From the NCBI GenBank assembly GCA_025765615.1, contig JAIVFJ010000024.1, forward strand, positions 310,001 through 374,000: a stretch of 64,000 nucleotides of DNA, given 5' to 3'. Within the stretch, counting starts at the first letter, position 1; the number at the start of each line of letters is the position of its first letter. This stretch comes from Zopfochytrium polystomum (taxonomy: Eukaryota; Chytridiomycota; Chytridiomycetes; Chytridiales; Chytridiaceae). The position numbers and the translations under genes are program-made. Shown here piece by piece: positions 24,676-35,723 of the stretch. The notes beneath the pieces are model-generated. The model made no database searches. It was given only the letters and a program-made list of their open reading frames with translations, and was not told the origin of the DNA.

Positions 24676-26350
24676 TACAGCGTCGTCACTTTTTTTCCAT
24701 TTTCCTTGCGCTGCTGCGCATGTGCTCCCTTTTGTTTTTTTTCCTCCTCTTCTTCTTCTTCTTGTCTCCTCCTCACACGTGCCGCCCCCACTTTCGCCCC
24801 AAAAACAAAATTTTTCCTTTTCTTTTGAAATCCGAAGGAGACAATCGCGCATTGACCACGCGCAGCAAAGCCGGCACTCCTTCCAGTTTGGTGGTCGCTT
24901 TGGCATCCATCACGAGACGGAGAGACAACCTCAATGAATGAAAAGAGCAAACCCAACCAAAAAAGGTGAGAAAGACATGTCGCCCCCACTCGTGCGGGAC
25001 GGAAAACAAGCAAAAGAAAAACCAAAACGGGAATTCAGTTCCACAACAAAGATGACAATTCATTGTGGTGGTGAGGTCATTACTCTTCATTATTAATGTG
25101 GTCGAACTTAGATGAAACGAAGCTGAGCTCGTTGTGCATTTATGGCGCAACTCCCTAATCAACTCAAATTCGACCGTCACGTGCGCAGGGATATCCCAAC
25201 GGCAATATGCTGCTGAAACGATTCGAGTAGTAATACTATCGATGGGTCATTTTGTACTCATAAACTCCAAAATTTTGAAGAAAAACTTTCCATGCTTATA
25301 AAAATGTGAGGAATACTGTTGCAAAAGAATTTTTAAGGCATTGCATGTGCCTTGTGAAAACATCCAAAAAAAAAAGTGTGGAGCTTATGGGTCATAACTG
25401 TCGGCACGCGATGCGCTCGTTGACACGATAATTTCAGTCAAAACACCCGGTGAGGGTCCGTAAGAAGCAGCACTAGAACACCAAGCAAAAGCGGAATCCC
25501 TCCCACCCAGTCAACATGTGATGAAGGTTTCAAATTGACACAATATGACGATAGTTGGCCTGTGTTGTGTATCTGTCTAGCGCTCACAGCGCCGCGCATG
25601 GTATTCGGTCTGCCGAAACACTAATTAAAACACAACGACATGCGATAAATCTCGCGATAAGCTACCGCGATATGGTGGAAAACTTGACTGTCGGCAACGA
25701 TTGAGTATTGTTTTGGGCGTATCACGATATGAATATCGCGACATTTATAGGTATCGGGTTATCCATTTGAAACCTTGTATACGATCCAACAAGCATCAGC
25801 GATTGGATACTCCCCCGACCACAAAGCAAGGATTCCAGGAGACTCTTTCCGCTACGCAACACTCGCCAAGGCACGCCATCGCACAATCGCACACGAATCC
25901 GTCGGGCTTGTCCCACAGAATGGCATAGATCCTGGTGGCACAACACAAGCATGTTAACCATCAATGCGAACATGGCAAATGGTTTTGTACCGTTGCAGAG
26001 GTCATTTTGAATGCAAGCTGTCGCCACCTCTGCCAGAAATGTCATATTGGAAATGGATCATATTCTTCGCAAAGGTGCAAATGCCACAGTTCTAGAACCA
26101 ACGTTTGAGTTTAATTGCTTACAGAAGTCTCAATTCTAGGTGCAGGTTTGATCGTTCGCCACTGTAAACAACTGCACTCTCAGCCCGAAAGGAAATGCCG
26201 CTCTTTCATACAATACGACGGAACTGGGCTATGTACTGAAGGTACTACAGAAAAATGAAAGGTGGGGATGGATGAAAACTAGAAAAGGGGAAGGAAAGGA
26301 TTGGGAAACAAAGACGCTGCTGGATGGTCTAACAGTCTACATTTGTAACC
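24489..26350. other. Intergenic DNA with microsatellite and CGCGATA cluster
   Basis: No gene is supported in this interval of almost 1.9 kb. It holds a (GA)n run at 24630-24668 close to the DUF3712 start, then AT-richer DNA. Around 25643-25750 several CGCGATA/TATCGCG-like motifs recur within about 110 bp. The part near 26350 is the 3' flank of the DUF1996 gene. Confidence 0.5.
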
Positions 26351-28348
26351 TCAAAAAATGTGAAAAGCAACTTGAAGGGCTACCAGCATCCAAATAATTG
26401 GAGATTGGAATCGTTTTTCAATGGATTCGGCCGCTGACTTGGGTGCGCTAACAGTAGAAGAGGAACTTCCAGGGACTAAAGGTTCTGGCCCAGAAGTGGA
26501 GCTTGATCCAGGCGGCGTTGAGGTTGTGGCTGGCGACAGCTTCGAGGAGCCGGAGGATGCTGAGGTGCTCGGAGAAGCGTCAGGAGAGGCCGAAGGAGAG
26601 GCCTCCGAAGAGCCTCCAGGAGCAGAGCCCGAACCCCCATCGGGCGTCCCGTTCGGGTCTGATGGTCCGCTAGGGTCGGATGGTCCGCTAGGGTTAGATG
26701 GTCCGCTAGGGTCCGTTGAGCCCGAACTTGGAACAAATGGTTCACTTCAGGTTGGATGGTTCGAACGAAAGGATTAGCGAAGGAGGAAGAAGAAAAGGTT
26801 ACATGCGCAACGCAGTACCCGGCATCCGTCAAAACTGGCGCATCACACGATCCTGAGAATGGTGTTGACTGCACGGGGTTGCATCCGGGCAGTCTGTTGA
26901 CTCTGAATGGCTGGACCGACGGTTTCGAGGTGTCGTAAGTAAGCGCTTCCTGCCTGCTCACCGTGTCGCCGTCACCAACACGACACTTATCGCGAACGTT
27001 TCCGGGTTGGTAAAAGTTGTCTTTGATGTACTGACAGTTCGAAGGGTCGAAGAATCCGAAATTGCCACCGTAGTCACATTGGTCCAAAATCGTCTGGAGA
27101 ACACCTGTTTGCCAGCCGTTCATGAAGTCCTGCGGTTTTGCAACAACGAAGAATAAAAGCGCGTTAGCTTTTCTGTTTTCGGCGGTAGCGTTGCCAAGAA
27201 AGACTCACGACGTGGAACCCATAACCGGTCACATCGCCTGTGGAAAGTGCAAAGCGCGGTTCGTCCGCGTTTGCGTGAAAAGGATACTTTTTTAAGTCCC
27301 CACCGTGGAAAAGCACCTCTAAAAATATTTTGACTGGCGCGAAACTGAGTAAGCAGCTGGCAGGCAGTTGTCAAGCACACACAATGCCACAATGTACCAA
27401 CCAAATCGTTTTGGGTGTGAAGAAGGACAGCTACCGCCGTCGAAAGCGATGGAGCCATCTTTATTGTAAGCAAAGGCCATGTGTGACTGTTACTCGCGTT
27501 TGGGGAAGGTCGTTTTAATGAAAATTATTCTGAGACAAATGCGCAGCGATCAGCTCCATCTTACCCCATCTCTTGTAAACAGTCTCCCGTCGTTGCAAAC
27601 AGGGAATTGAACCTGGGCTCGGATGTCTCCAGTGCAGTCCTGCGGAATAACGTGGGCTTCCCCGTTGTCAGGGTTGTCACGACCGATGCAAATCCAAGAG
27701 ATGGCTCGATCCGTCTGCTCTCCCGTGAGCCCACGGCGTAGGTAGTTGCCGACAATCATACCAAAACCGGGAGGAAACTCGTAATTGTAGTCTTTGCCGC
27801 GAACTTCGTAGTACGTAGTAACGCCGGCGGGAACGTAAGTGTAGGTATTGTCTTCATTGATGTAGAATAATGATGGGTACCAGTAGCTGGATTGCACAAG
27901 CTGTGAGCGAAAGGAAAACCAACTCCAACGGTGGCAATTGAATGTCGCTTACTTTGATTTGTCGGCGCTGACTACGCAGGATGAGCATTGTGATGACTGC
28001 AAAGAATCAAAGGTCGACGAAGAACTGAATCCTGAAGCTCCAGCTACAGTGTGGGCGTGGGACGAAACGGCGCCAGGTGCGACAACTGAAAGGAAAGGAA
28101 AAGAGCGTTAATAGAGACTCTAACAACCGTTGGGGGAAGGAAAAAAAAGGAGGAACGGGGCGTGGTGAGGTGGGGCACGCACGCGGATCGACCCTGGCGT
28201 CGTCGAGCACAACCGAGCAGTCCTGCCTGAACACCTGGCCGAGCTGCGACTGCCCGGCAACAAGAGGGATGGCGGCGGCGGCGGCGGCCCAGGCCGTGGC
28301 GAGAAGAGCTGCTCGCGGCGGCGTCCTCGACGGGTTCTTCCGGTCCAT
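26351..28348 (-). CDS. Secreted DUF1996-domain protein with GPI-signal-like tail
   Basis: The start is MDRKNPSRTPPRAALL, followed by a signal-peptide core (TAWAAAAAAIPLVAG). Spliced exons give the DUF1996 landmarks: SSHAHTVAGASGFS, SQCSSCVVSADKSNYWYP-like sequence, SLFYINEDNTYTYVPAG, YYEVRG, FPPGFGMIVGNYLRR, AISWICIG, CTGDIRAQVQFPVCNDG, a GGSCPSSHPKRF segment, STGDVTGYGFHVDFMNGW and CRVGDG. DUF1996 is a fungal secreted domain with no settled activity. The C-terminus is best read by splicing from GAT GCC GG to the frame beginning EPFVPSSGS. It then contains four DPSGPS-like repeats, about 90 Ser/Pro/Gly/Ala-rich residues and a hydrophobic end (SPIIWMLVALQVAFHIF), the layout of a GPI-anchored wall protein. 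The unspliced frame instead gives an Arg/Leu-rich tail and is less credible. Confidence 0.78.
26656..26715. repeat. 18-bp coding minisatellite in the DUF1996 gene
   Basis: Three to four copies of an 18-bp unit encode the repeated (D/N)PSGPS hexapeptide in the Ser/Pro-rich stalk. Copy number is likely to vary between strains. Confidence 0.75.
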
Positions 28349-29248
28349 TTTTGGAGCGATCGATGTGGATGTTTCACCTTTCCAAAACAAGTATTTATTC
28401 ATCCGCTTCGCATTTGTCTCTCTTTCCCACACATTTTCTCCCAAAACAGGAAAAAGAGGGGCGTGTCTGCCTCACACTGCGGGAAATGAACGAGAGGGAA
28501 CAAAAACAAAGCCCCTGATTGGTGCATGGCAGACTTGCAAATGAAGCCCGCCAACGCCCAAACGATTCGATGCTACAAACAACAAAAACAATCGAGTGAA
28601 CTGTTAACATTATACTTGCTTGGATGCCTTTCAGGACCAGAGAAAAGGAGCCTCTTTGGAGGGAGCGTGAAGTTGAAAGCGCGGGGGAGTGCTCAATGTC
28701 TTCCTTCTCTGTTGCATCGGTACGACTGCCGCCCCCCTCGTGCAGGCGAATGTCGTCAAAGGGACCTAAATTTGGTTTGGTCGGAAGGTCAGAATGCGTG
28801 CAATCAATCGCATAGCAAAAGGGGCCAAGCTGAACTGTCTGTCTTCCCCGCTCCCACCCCGAGCGCACAACGGCTTCCTGGTTGCCGTGGGCTGGTGGGT
28901 GGGTGGGTGGAGGCGGCACCGTGTCTCCTTGTGTGTCTCTCTCGCTCAATCCCACCGAAAAAAAAAAAAAAAATTGAAAAAAAAGAAAAAATAAAAGAAA
29001 AAAAGAGAAAGAAAAGAAAACATCCACCACCTTGGTTTTTCGTGGTTTCTGCCAAAAGGCAGGTCCTTCTAATGGCCGTGTGTAGGTTCCCACGCCCGTG
29101 TTTCCACCACCGCGATGCCATAAGAGCCATCTTCCTCCGCGACCGGGCGATGCGCTCCAATCGAAGCAAATCTGCTGACCGTCACCCACGTCCAAGAACT
29201 GATGCAATCTGCTTTCCTTCTCCCACCAAACCCATTCTAACAAAACAG
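28349..29248. promoter_or_regulatory. Divergent upstream region of DUF1996 and WSC genes
   Basis: About 900 bp between divergent secreted-protein genes. It includes GGGT repeats near 28890-28910 and an A-rich tract at 28959-29020. The missing first exon of the WSC gene, with signal peptide, should lie here, but no convincing ATG and hydrophobic leader was found. Confidence 0.5.
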
Positions 29249-31506
29249 CTACGTTGCCGAACAACTGGCTGTACTCAAACTGCTATTTTGACTCCCTCTC
29301 ACCGACGAACGCGCGATCTCTTCCTTACCCCGGTGGCGTTGACCTTACGAATCAAGCGTGCGTCGCTGCTTGCGATTCGCTCGGATTCCCCGTGGCCGGT
29401 GAGACTTTGATGGTTTCGTGCTTTCCTCACGTGAACGCCAATCTATTCAAACCCCCTTTTCCTTCAAAGGTACCGAGTATTACGGTGAATGCTGGTGCGG
29501 CACCAATCTTCCCAAAACAAAAGCGACGAATGCAAGCGCGGAATGCTCATTCCCATGCAACGCGGATACGTCCCAAATTTGCGGAGGGGCCTCGCGCCTT
29601 TCGGTGTACTACAAAAAGGGGTCAACATTTACAAGCACGAACCCCTCAATTCCAAACTTTGTATGGCGGGGCTGCTATGTTGATATGTTAAATCCGCGTT
29701 CGTTTCCGTATTCTTCGAGTGTAGCAGGGACATCTACGACTAACCATGCTTGTACTGCGAAGTGCAACGCAGACGGATATGCTTTTGCGGGAACAGGTGT
29801 GAATGTGAATCAATTTCACTGATTCGCGCACTACAAAGTTAACCTTCCCTCCCAGAGCACTTCGGGGAATGCTATTGCTCGAACTCTCTTTTGAACATTA
29901 CGAAGAGCTCTGGTTGTGCAATGCCTTGCCTTGGAGACCTTCACCAAGTAGGGGCATTCTGTTGTCATTGGGGTTAAATGCTAAAGCTCTCTCGTCAGAT
30001 TTGCGGGGACAATGCTTTGCTCACTGTTTTTCAGTCTATTATCACTCCTTCTATTGCAGGGTGGGATTACAAAGGATGCTTTGTCGATGCCCAGGATCCC
30101 ACTCGCTCGCTTCCAGTGAAAGCTGGCAGCAACATGAACAATGCCCAATGCGTGGCAGCCTGCCAGAGCCTCGGGTTTCCACTTGCTGGAACGGAGTACT
30201 ACGGAGAGTGCTGGTGCGGAAGTGTCCTCCCAGATCTCGCCGAGTCAGAATCAGAGTGCAACACTCCGTGCAATAATGGTCCCGGATTCTGTGGTGGAAG
30301 TGCCCGTTTGACCCTGTTTCAGTCGACCACTGTCGCGCTATGGACGCCCTCACCCCCAAAGATTGATTCTTGGGCGTATCGTGGATGCTACGCTGACGTC
30401 GTCGACCCCCGCACGTTTCCCCGCCGCGTTGGGGTCACAAATACCACCAACAAAGTTTGCGCAGACGCGTGCGCCCGCGATGGCTACATTTACTTTGGCA
30501 CCGAACACTTTGGAGAGTGTTTCTGCAGTAACACTATCGTTGACGTCGCAAAGCTTCCCGATTCAAGCTGCACGATGCCGTGCAATGGCAACATCAAGGA
30601 GGTGTGCGGTGATAATGCGGCGCTCACAGTGTACTCTTCGACCAACAACCCTCCAGTTCCGGGTTTCGACTACTTGGGGTGTTTTGTTGACACGTTACAG
30701 CCCGACCGCACTCTCCCAGCGGGTGCGGGGACACACTTGAATAACACCGGCTGCGCAGCTGCTTGCGCTTCTCTAGGATTTCCCTTTGCTGGTGATCACT
30801 TCGTCTTTTAAAAACGAAATCTTATATATAATAGGCACTGAATATTACGGGGAGTGCTGGTGCGGCAGTGTGACTCCATCTATTCCTGCTTCCGCTGAAT
30901 CGTGCAGCACTTATTGCGAAGCTGCCCCCGGGACCTGCGGCGGACCGGTAAAATTATGGAAAGACGTTAGCGGCAGCTGACGTTGCCATTTTTCCCCAAT
31001 TTTTACTCAACAGGGCTTCCTCACAGTCTTTCAATCGAAAACTGTTGCTCCATTCACACCTATTGCACCGAACATTACGTGTTGGGCCGTAAAAGGTGCT
31101 GCAAGGGGAATGTCACTTTCTGATCGTCAAGAAGTCTCCTAATCCTTATTTGAACATCTTTTCTAAGGCTGCTTTGTCGATTCCGTCAATCCCCGTACAT
31201 TCCCGTTCCGTGCGAGCAAGGGTCGAAGCAATCAAGCATGCACGTCATCTTGCGCAACCGCTGGTTATAAATACGCAGGAACTGAAAACTTTGGGGAGTG
31301 CTTCTGTTCGAACGATATTTCAAATGCGGCGCAAATTGCAGATGGTTCATGCACTTTGCCTTGCAAAGACGATATCCACCAGGTACAAATCTTGAATATT
31401 TATGGATCTCTGAATAGAATATTGCTATCGCCTAATGGCCGATTGCATCCTCCAGATCTGTGGAGACATTGCGCGATTGCTGGTGTATCAAAGGACTTGT
31501 GCATGA
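29249..31506 (+). CDS. Six-WSC-domain secreted protein (first exon missing)
   Basis: Spliced exons encode six consecutive WSC domains, the Cys-rich carbohydrate-binding module of wall sensors and glycosidases. WSC domains 1, 3 and 5 share ACxSLGFPxAGTEYYGECWCG; domains 2, 4 and 6 share a GTE(H/N)FGECxCSN core and end with a Q/E-(I/V)-CGD motif. The unit was therefore duplicated in pairs. Exons run about 29249-29396, 29470-29802, 29856-29948, 29999-30796, 30836-30954, 31014-31096, 31167-31389 and 31456-31506. The product ends GDIARLLVYQRTCA, with no membrane helix or GPI-like tail, so it is probably secreted or wall-bound. The acceptor at 29248 shows that an upstream exon with the start codon and signal peptide exists. 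Confidence 0.85.
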
Positions 31507-34214
31507 ACCTGTGATCGCCCTCTCCGCTGGGGGAACTTTTACCGTTTTGCTCCATGACTCCTATAGTGTTTGTATCCTCTCCCTCAGGTGGAGGTGCAGT
31601 CTCCACTTTGACTTCTATAATTGCTTTCGTTTTGCACCTTAAAACGCCCGCTCTTACGTTTTGCTACACCCGAGAATGAAACTGGAAAATCGAGAATTTC
31701 AACTACCGAAGAAAATCGTGAGTAGGATGCGTTGCCAAGAAGCGAGCCGCCAATGCGAGCTTCCGTGTGCTAGTGAGAAAAATGAGTGTCAGACAGGCCC
31801 ATTGCATACAACCTTGAGGCAGGACCACCGGAACAGGGGACACACGGAAGCCCCCTGACAGCATTCGGTCATCTCTTTTTCGAAGTATACATTGTTACAT
31901 ATAAAAAGGGCTTTGCCAGAGAAAAGAGGAAAGTTGTGAAGAAACCGATCCATATCCTGCCGCCGTCCCGCAAAGCCACGATAAAGTCAACGACCACCCC
32001 CCATCCCACGCTTAGTTCTCTGGCAACAAAGAACGGTGCCCTCGAAAGTAAGCGCGTAGGCCAAGCAAGACGACGGGAATGAGCCGTCAGAAGCGCTAGC
32101 GAATCTTTCCGCCATGGCTGGAGAGGTAGCAGGGGCCAGGCAGGGTGCTGAGCTCTAGTAGCGTATATTTTTGAAGACACGAGTGTGGATAGTGCGGCAA
32201 TGGAGCACAACAGATTGCACAGGAGAAAATTCATTACAGCCGCCGCCTCCAACGTTGTTCCTGCCAGTTGCCAACAGTCGGCGAAAAGTGGGAAATTACT
32301 AATATACGAGCCAAGTACATGCACTATGTTGGAGCGTCAACGGAGGTGGGTTTTTTTGGCGTTCTGTCACAGGAAAGTGTAAGAGGTATGCAGGGGGAAG
32401 CACATACATGTAAGTGCAAATGAACGTACCGGATCTCGCAACTCTCTTCAATCAAATGAAGTGAAGTGGAGTTTGTTTGGAGAGCGGCCATCCATGGGCA
32501 GTCACGGTCCAAAGATTCATGCAATCCTACGCTCACCAAGCTCAAAAACCATGTAAGATCGCGATGTCATGGCTGCCATCAGCATGTACGGCATTGTCCA
32601 ATGTTTGGTGAGTGGTGAATTAGAGCACCCCTTACGAGGGAGTACAAGACGATGTGTCGCCATTTCGTGTAAGGAGAGCTTTGATTCACCATGCAGCAAA
32701 CTTTGTACAGTGCCGTACATGTTGCTGGCGGCCATAACGTCGCAGTCTCACATGGTTCCTCAGCCTGGCGAGGGCAGGATTGCATGTGTCTTTGGGCCGT
32801 GGCTGCTCTTGCCTGTCCTTTCTCCAAAAACAAACTCCGCGTTAATGAAAGACCAGGAGTCTTTACCAGTGAAACCATATAAGTCACTTGGTTGGATTCA
32901 TCGACTGCTTCTTGAATGAGGGCATGGATTCATGGAATTTCCGCTTTAATCGGGCCTGGACGTTCGTCTTAATCACACTGTTCAATCGACATGCCCCCCG
33001 GAGTTTCTGTCATGACTGTTGGGCTTGTTCAACAGAGCATTTTATCAGTTTCAGTTTGATACAAATCGGACCCACCTTCATCCAGACCTGTTTGCTCATC
33101 AGGTCACCTTCTTCAGAGTCCTCCTCCCTTTGTGAGTCTGAGTCCTCAGAGCTTGATGTTGAAGATTGCGTCACAGGCGAACGAAATCGTAGGTCTTGTG
33201 AGGAACTTCAGTCAGCTCCAGAAGATCGCTGCTAACGTGCACTGCTGCACTTAAGGTGGCAATTTGTCCAGGTCCTTCTTCTTTTCAACTTTTCAACGTG
33301 AGTCTCTTCTTTGGCTTCCTGTTGTGGTCCGTCGCAATGAAGCCATACTTCCAGCGCTTAAGAAGGAGGACGATAATGACGACGATAATGGCAACGGTGA
33401 TGTTGGCGCACTAAAATTTCTGCGTGTGGTGGCGACGTGTGGTGATGATGCCGCAGGGGGCGTGATGGGAACGTTCATCATCCGACCTGTCCTCCGCCCA
33501 CCTTCTCCAATGTCGCAGATTTGCAGCGACAACAGGGATGGGAGGGAATTCAATTCGTGGATGAAGGTGTGGGCCACACTGACACCAATCATTATCCGAC
33601 ATCCCGTCGTTTTCAAAGCACAAAGGGCAACCACCTTGACGTCATGAATCTGGGCTAACTGGGATCAAAGGCACCACCTTCACCATGCCTCACGACGGAC
33701 CATCTCGCGCGGCCTCTGGCCGAATGAGAGCTTTTTTGCGACAGTGAAGAAATACGAGACGACGTACTTTTTTTTCCTTTTGAGTTGAGGTTCTGATTTT
33801 CTTCTTTTTCATTTTCTTTGGTGTGTCTCGGGACTACCGCGCGATGTGGCTAGAAAAACAAACAACAGGAAAGCACACTGAAGAAAAAACGAAACCGCGA
33901 CGCAGAAAAGAGGCTTTTTCACACAAAACAAACCTCTTTTTCTAGTCTCTCAACAACGCAACAACATTTTCCCCGATTTCGATAAAGAAAAACAGGCACG
34001 AGAAAGAAAGGGCAAAGAAACAGATTACGAGTCGGACGAATTAGAAGATTTCTCTTTCGAACCACGAAGAAAAAAAGGGAAACAAACAAACAATCACAAG
34101 GCTGAAGAAGCACGCGTTTTCGGGGTTGGTGAAAAGGGTTTCCTGTACAGAAAGCATGGAGGAAAGAAAAAGCCAAGCCAACAGCTTTCTGTTCCTGACC
34201 GGCGTAGGGGTTTC
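31507..34214. other. Intergenic DNA, no supported gene
   Basis: A 2.7-kb interval without a recognisable coding region. Its one notable structure is a long imperfect palindrome (listed separately). Short open frames near 33264-33647 lack domains and have no matching splice partners. The 33700-34200 part is A/T-rich low complexity near the 3' end of the second DUF3712 gene. Confidence 0.55.
32466..32840. repeat. Long imperfect inverted repeat (foldback)
   Basis: Left arm (32466 to about 32640) and right arm (about 32665-32840) are reverse complements at roughly three positions in four, with almost no gaps around a centre at 32652. Examples are ATGTACGG at 32584 against CCGTACAT at 32713, GGTGAAT at 32614 against ATTCACC at 32684, and CATGCAATCCT against AGGATTGCATG. 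Similar peptides appear on both strands for this reason. It may be a foldback transposon, MITE or hairpin-RNA source. Confidence 0.8.
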
Positions 34215-35723
34215 TTACTGCGGGACGGTGTCGAAGTCGATGTTAATGACGAGCCCGTTCTGCTTGTACGGGAAGGCGATCGAGTAGCCGCCGACGGCGA
34301 TCGTGAGGGTGGACACAGTGTCGACGGTGATGGACGGGCTCGACAAGAGGGCGTTGAGGAGGTCGCTAGTGCACTGGCTAGGGCCGTCGACAGAGTTGGG
34401 GAGCTTGACGGTGAAGAGCGGGGTCTGGGCGGAGCCCTTGGAGGGGATGGTGTAGTTGTTGAAAGTGGTGTCGATGGTCAGGCACGGGGTGTTCTCAAAG
34501 AGGATGGACGTCTTGATGGTGGTGATGGCGACGGGAATCTCGAAGGGGTTGAAGCCAAAGACCTTGGAGCTGAACGCGAGGAACGGGACGTTGCCGTCGG
34601 AGCCATCGGAGAGAGTGCTGACGTAGACGACGCCGTTGGAGAGCAGCGGGGTGCCGGCGGCTCCGGGGAGGGTCTGCGAGATGTTGAGGGCGCCGAGGGC
34701 GCTGTCGAGGATGGGGAGGTTCTTCGCGGAGCCGGAGCCGACGCTGACGCCCGAGGAGGTGCCGGTGACGAAGTTAGAGATAAGGTTTCCGGCGGCGGTG
34801 ACGGCGGCGGCGTTCTTGGAGTCCGGGAACAGGAAGGCGGAGGCGGAGTACTTGTTGGTGCCCTGGCCAAGCGAGAAGTTGCTGAGGACGACCGAGCCGA
34901 TGGTCGAGCCTTGGTAGGCAAGAGCCAGCGAGACGTCGGTGTTGAGGGCAAGGTTGATGTTGGAGGGGTTCACAATCGACAGGTCGACGCCGAGTTGGAG
35001 GCCGGACGAGGCGCTTCCGCCGGCGAGCTTGGGGGTGGACGTGATGGTGGTCTGCGAGAGTCCGCCGAGACCGGTCAAGGTGGAGTTGACATTGACCTCG
35101 ACGAAGCGGGCGCAAATCTTGGCGTCGAGGAGCGCGTCGATTTGGATCTTGGTGTCGGCATAGCCGGAGAGACCGACGGGGATGGTGCCAGATCCGAGGG
35201 TGAGGGCCTTGAAGAGGGCAGCGGCGCCGGCAGCGTTGGTGGGGTTGAAGGCCTGGTTGGTAATGTCGAAGGTGGTGACACCGTCAAGCAGGATGCCTTT
35301 AGAGTTGACGTAATCCGGAAGAGCGATGGAGGCCACAGAGCTTCCGCCGGTCGGGCCAACGCCAATCTGGCCACCGACACCAATGATCTCCACCTTGGTC
35401 AAAGGACCAAGGGACTTGAGCCAGGCAGCATCGGAAACGTCCAGCGAGACCTTGGTGGCCGGAGCAGAGGCGAGGACGGAGCCCTTCGAGGGGTTGAAGT
35501 TGAGGCCGAACGAGGGCAGGGAGATGCCGGAAATCAGCTTGGGGAATGGAATGTAGATGCCCGTGTCGATGTTGCACAGGGTGATGCAAGCCTGACCAGA
35601 CTTGACGCCGCTGCAACCAGCAGCGACGACGTTGGCGGAGGTAAGAGCAATAGCAGCGGCCGCGAGCGACGAGCGGGCCACGGAGGGCTTGTTCGACTTG
35701 TCGTTGGAGCTGAAGAAACGCAT
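34215..35723 (-). CDS. Secreted DUF3712-type protein, copy 2
   Basis: An intronless frame of 502 residues starting MRFFSSNDKSNKP, with a signal-like hydrophobic stretch (SLAAAAIALTSANVVAAG). It is colinear with the copy at 22968-24488 throughout, for example CSGVKSGQACITLCNIDTG, TKVEIIGVGGQIGVGPTGG, LDGVTTFDITNQAFNP and NPSNINLALNTDVSLAL. Most differences are conservative and there are no large indels. The function is unknown; secreted or surface-bound is inferred. A (CA)n(CT)n microsatellite lies about 150 bp upstream of the start, and a GA run lies at a comparable place upstream of copy 1. Confidence 0.8.
   Translation of the reverse strand: MRFFSSNDKSNKPSVARSSLAAAAIALTSANVVAAGCSGVKSGQACITLCNIDTGIYIPFPKLISGISLPSFGLNFNPSKGSVLASAPATKVSLDVSDAAWLKSLGPLTKVEIIGVGGQIGVGPTGGSSVASIALPDYVNSKGILLDGVTTFDITNQAFNPTNAAGAAALFKALTLGSGTIPVGLSGYADTKIQIDALLDAKICARFVEVNVNSTLTGLGGLSQTTITSTPKLAGGSASSGLQLGVDLSIVNPSNINLALNTDVSLALAYQGSTIGSVVLSNFSLGQGTNKYSASAFLFPDSKNAAAVTAAGNLISNFVTGTSSGVSVGSGSAKNLPILDSALGALNISQTLPGAAGTPLLSNGVVYVSTLSDGSDGNVPFLAFSSKVFGFNPFEIPVAITTIKTSILFENTPCLTIDTTFNNYTIPSKGSAQTPLFTVKLPNSVDGPSQCTSDLLNALLSSPSITVDTVSTLTIAVGGYSIAFPYKQNGLVINIDFDTVPQ

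Noticed and set aside
28395..29264. 289-residue minus-strand frame and the overlapping 294-residue plus-strand frame
   Set aside because: Both run through the A/T homopolymer block at 28959-29020, giving long Phe or Lys runs. Neither shows domains, and the region is the divergent promoter of two secreted-protein genes.
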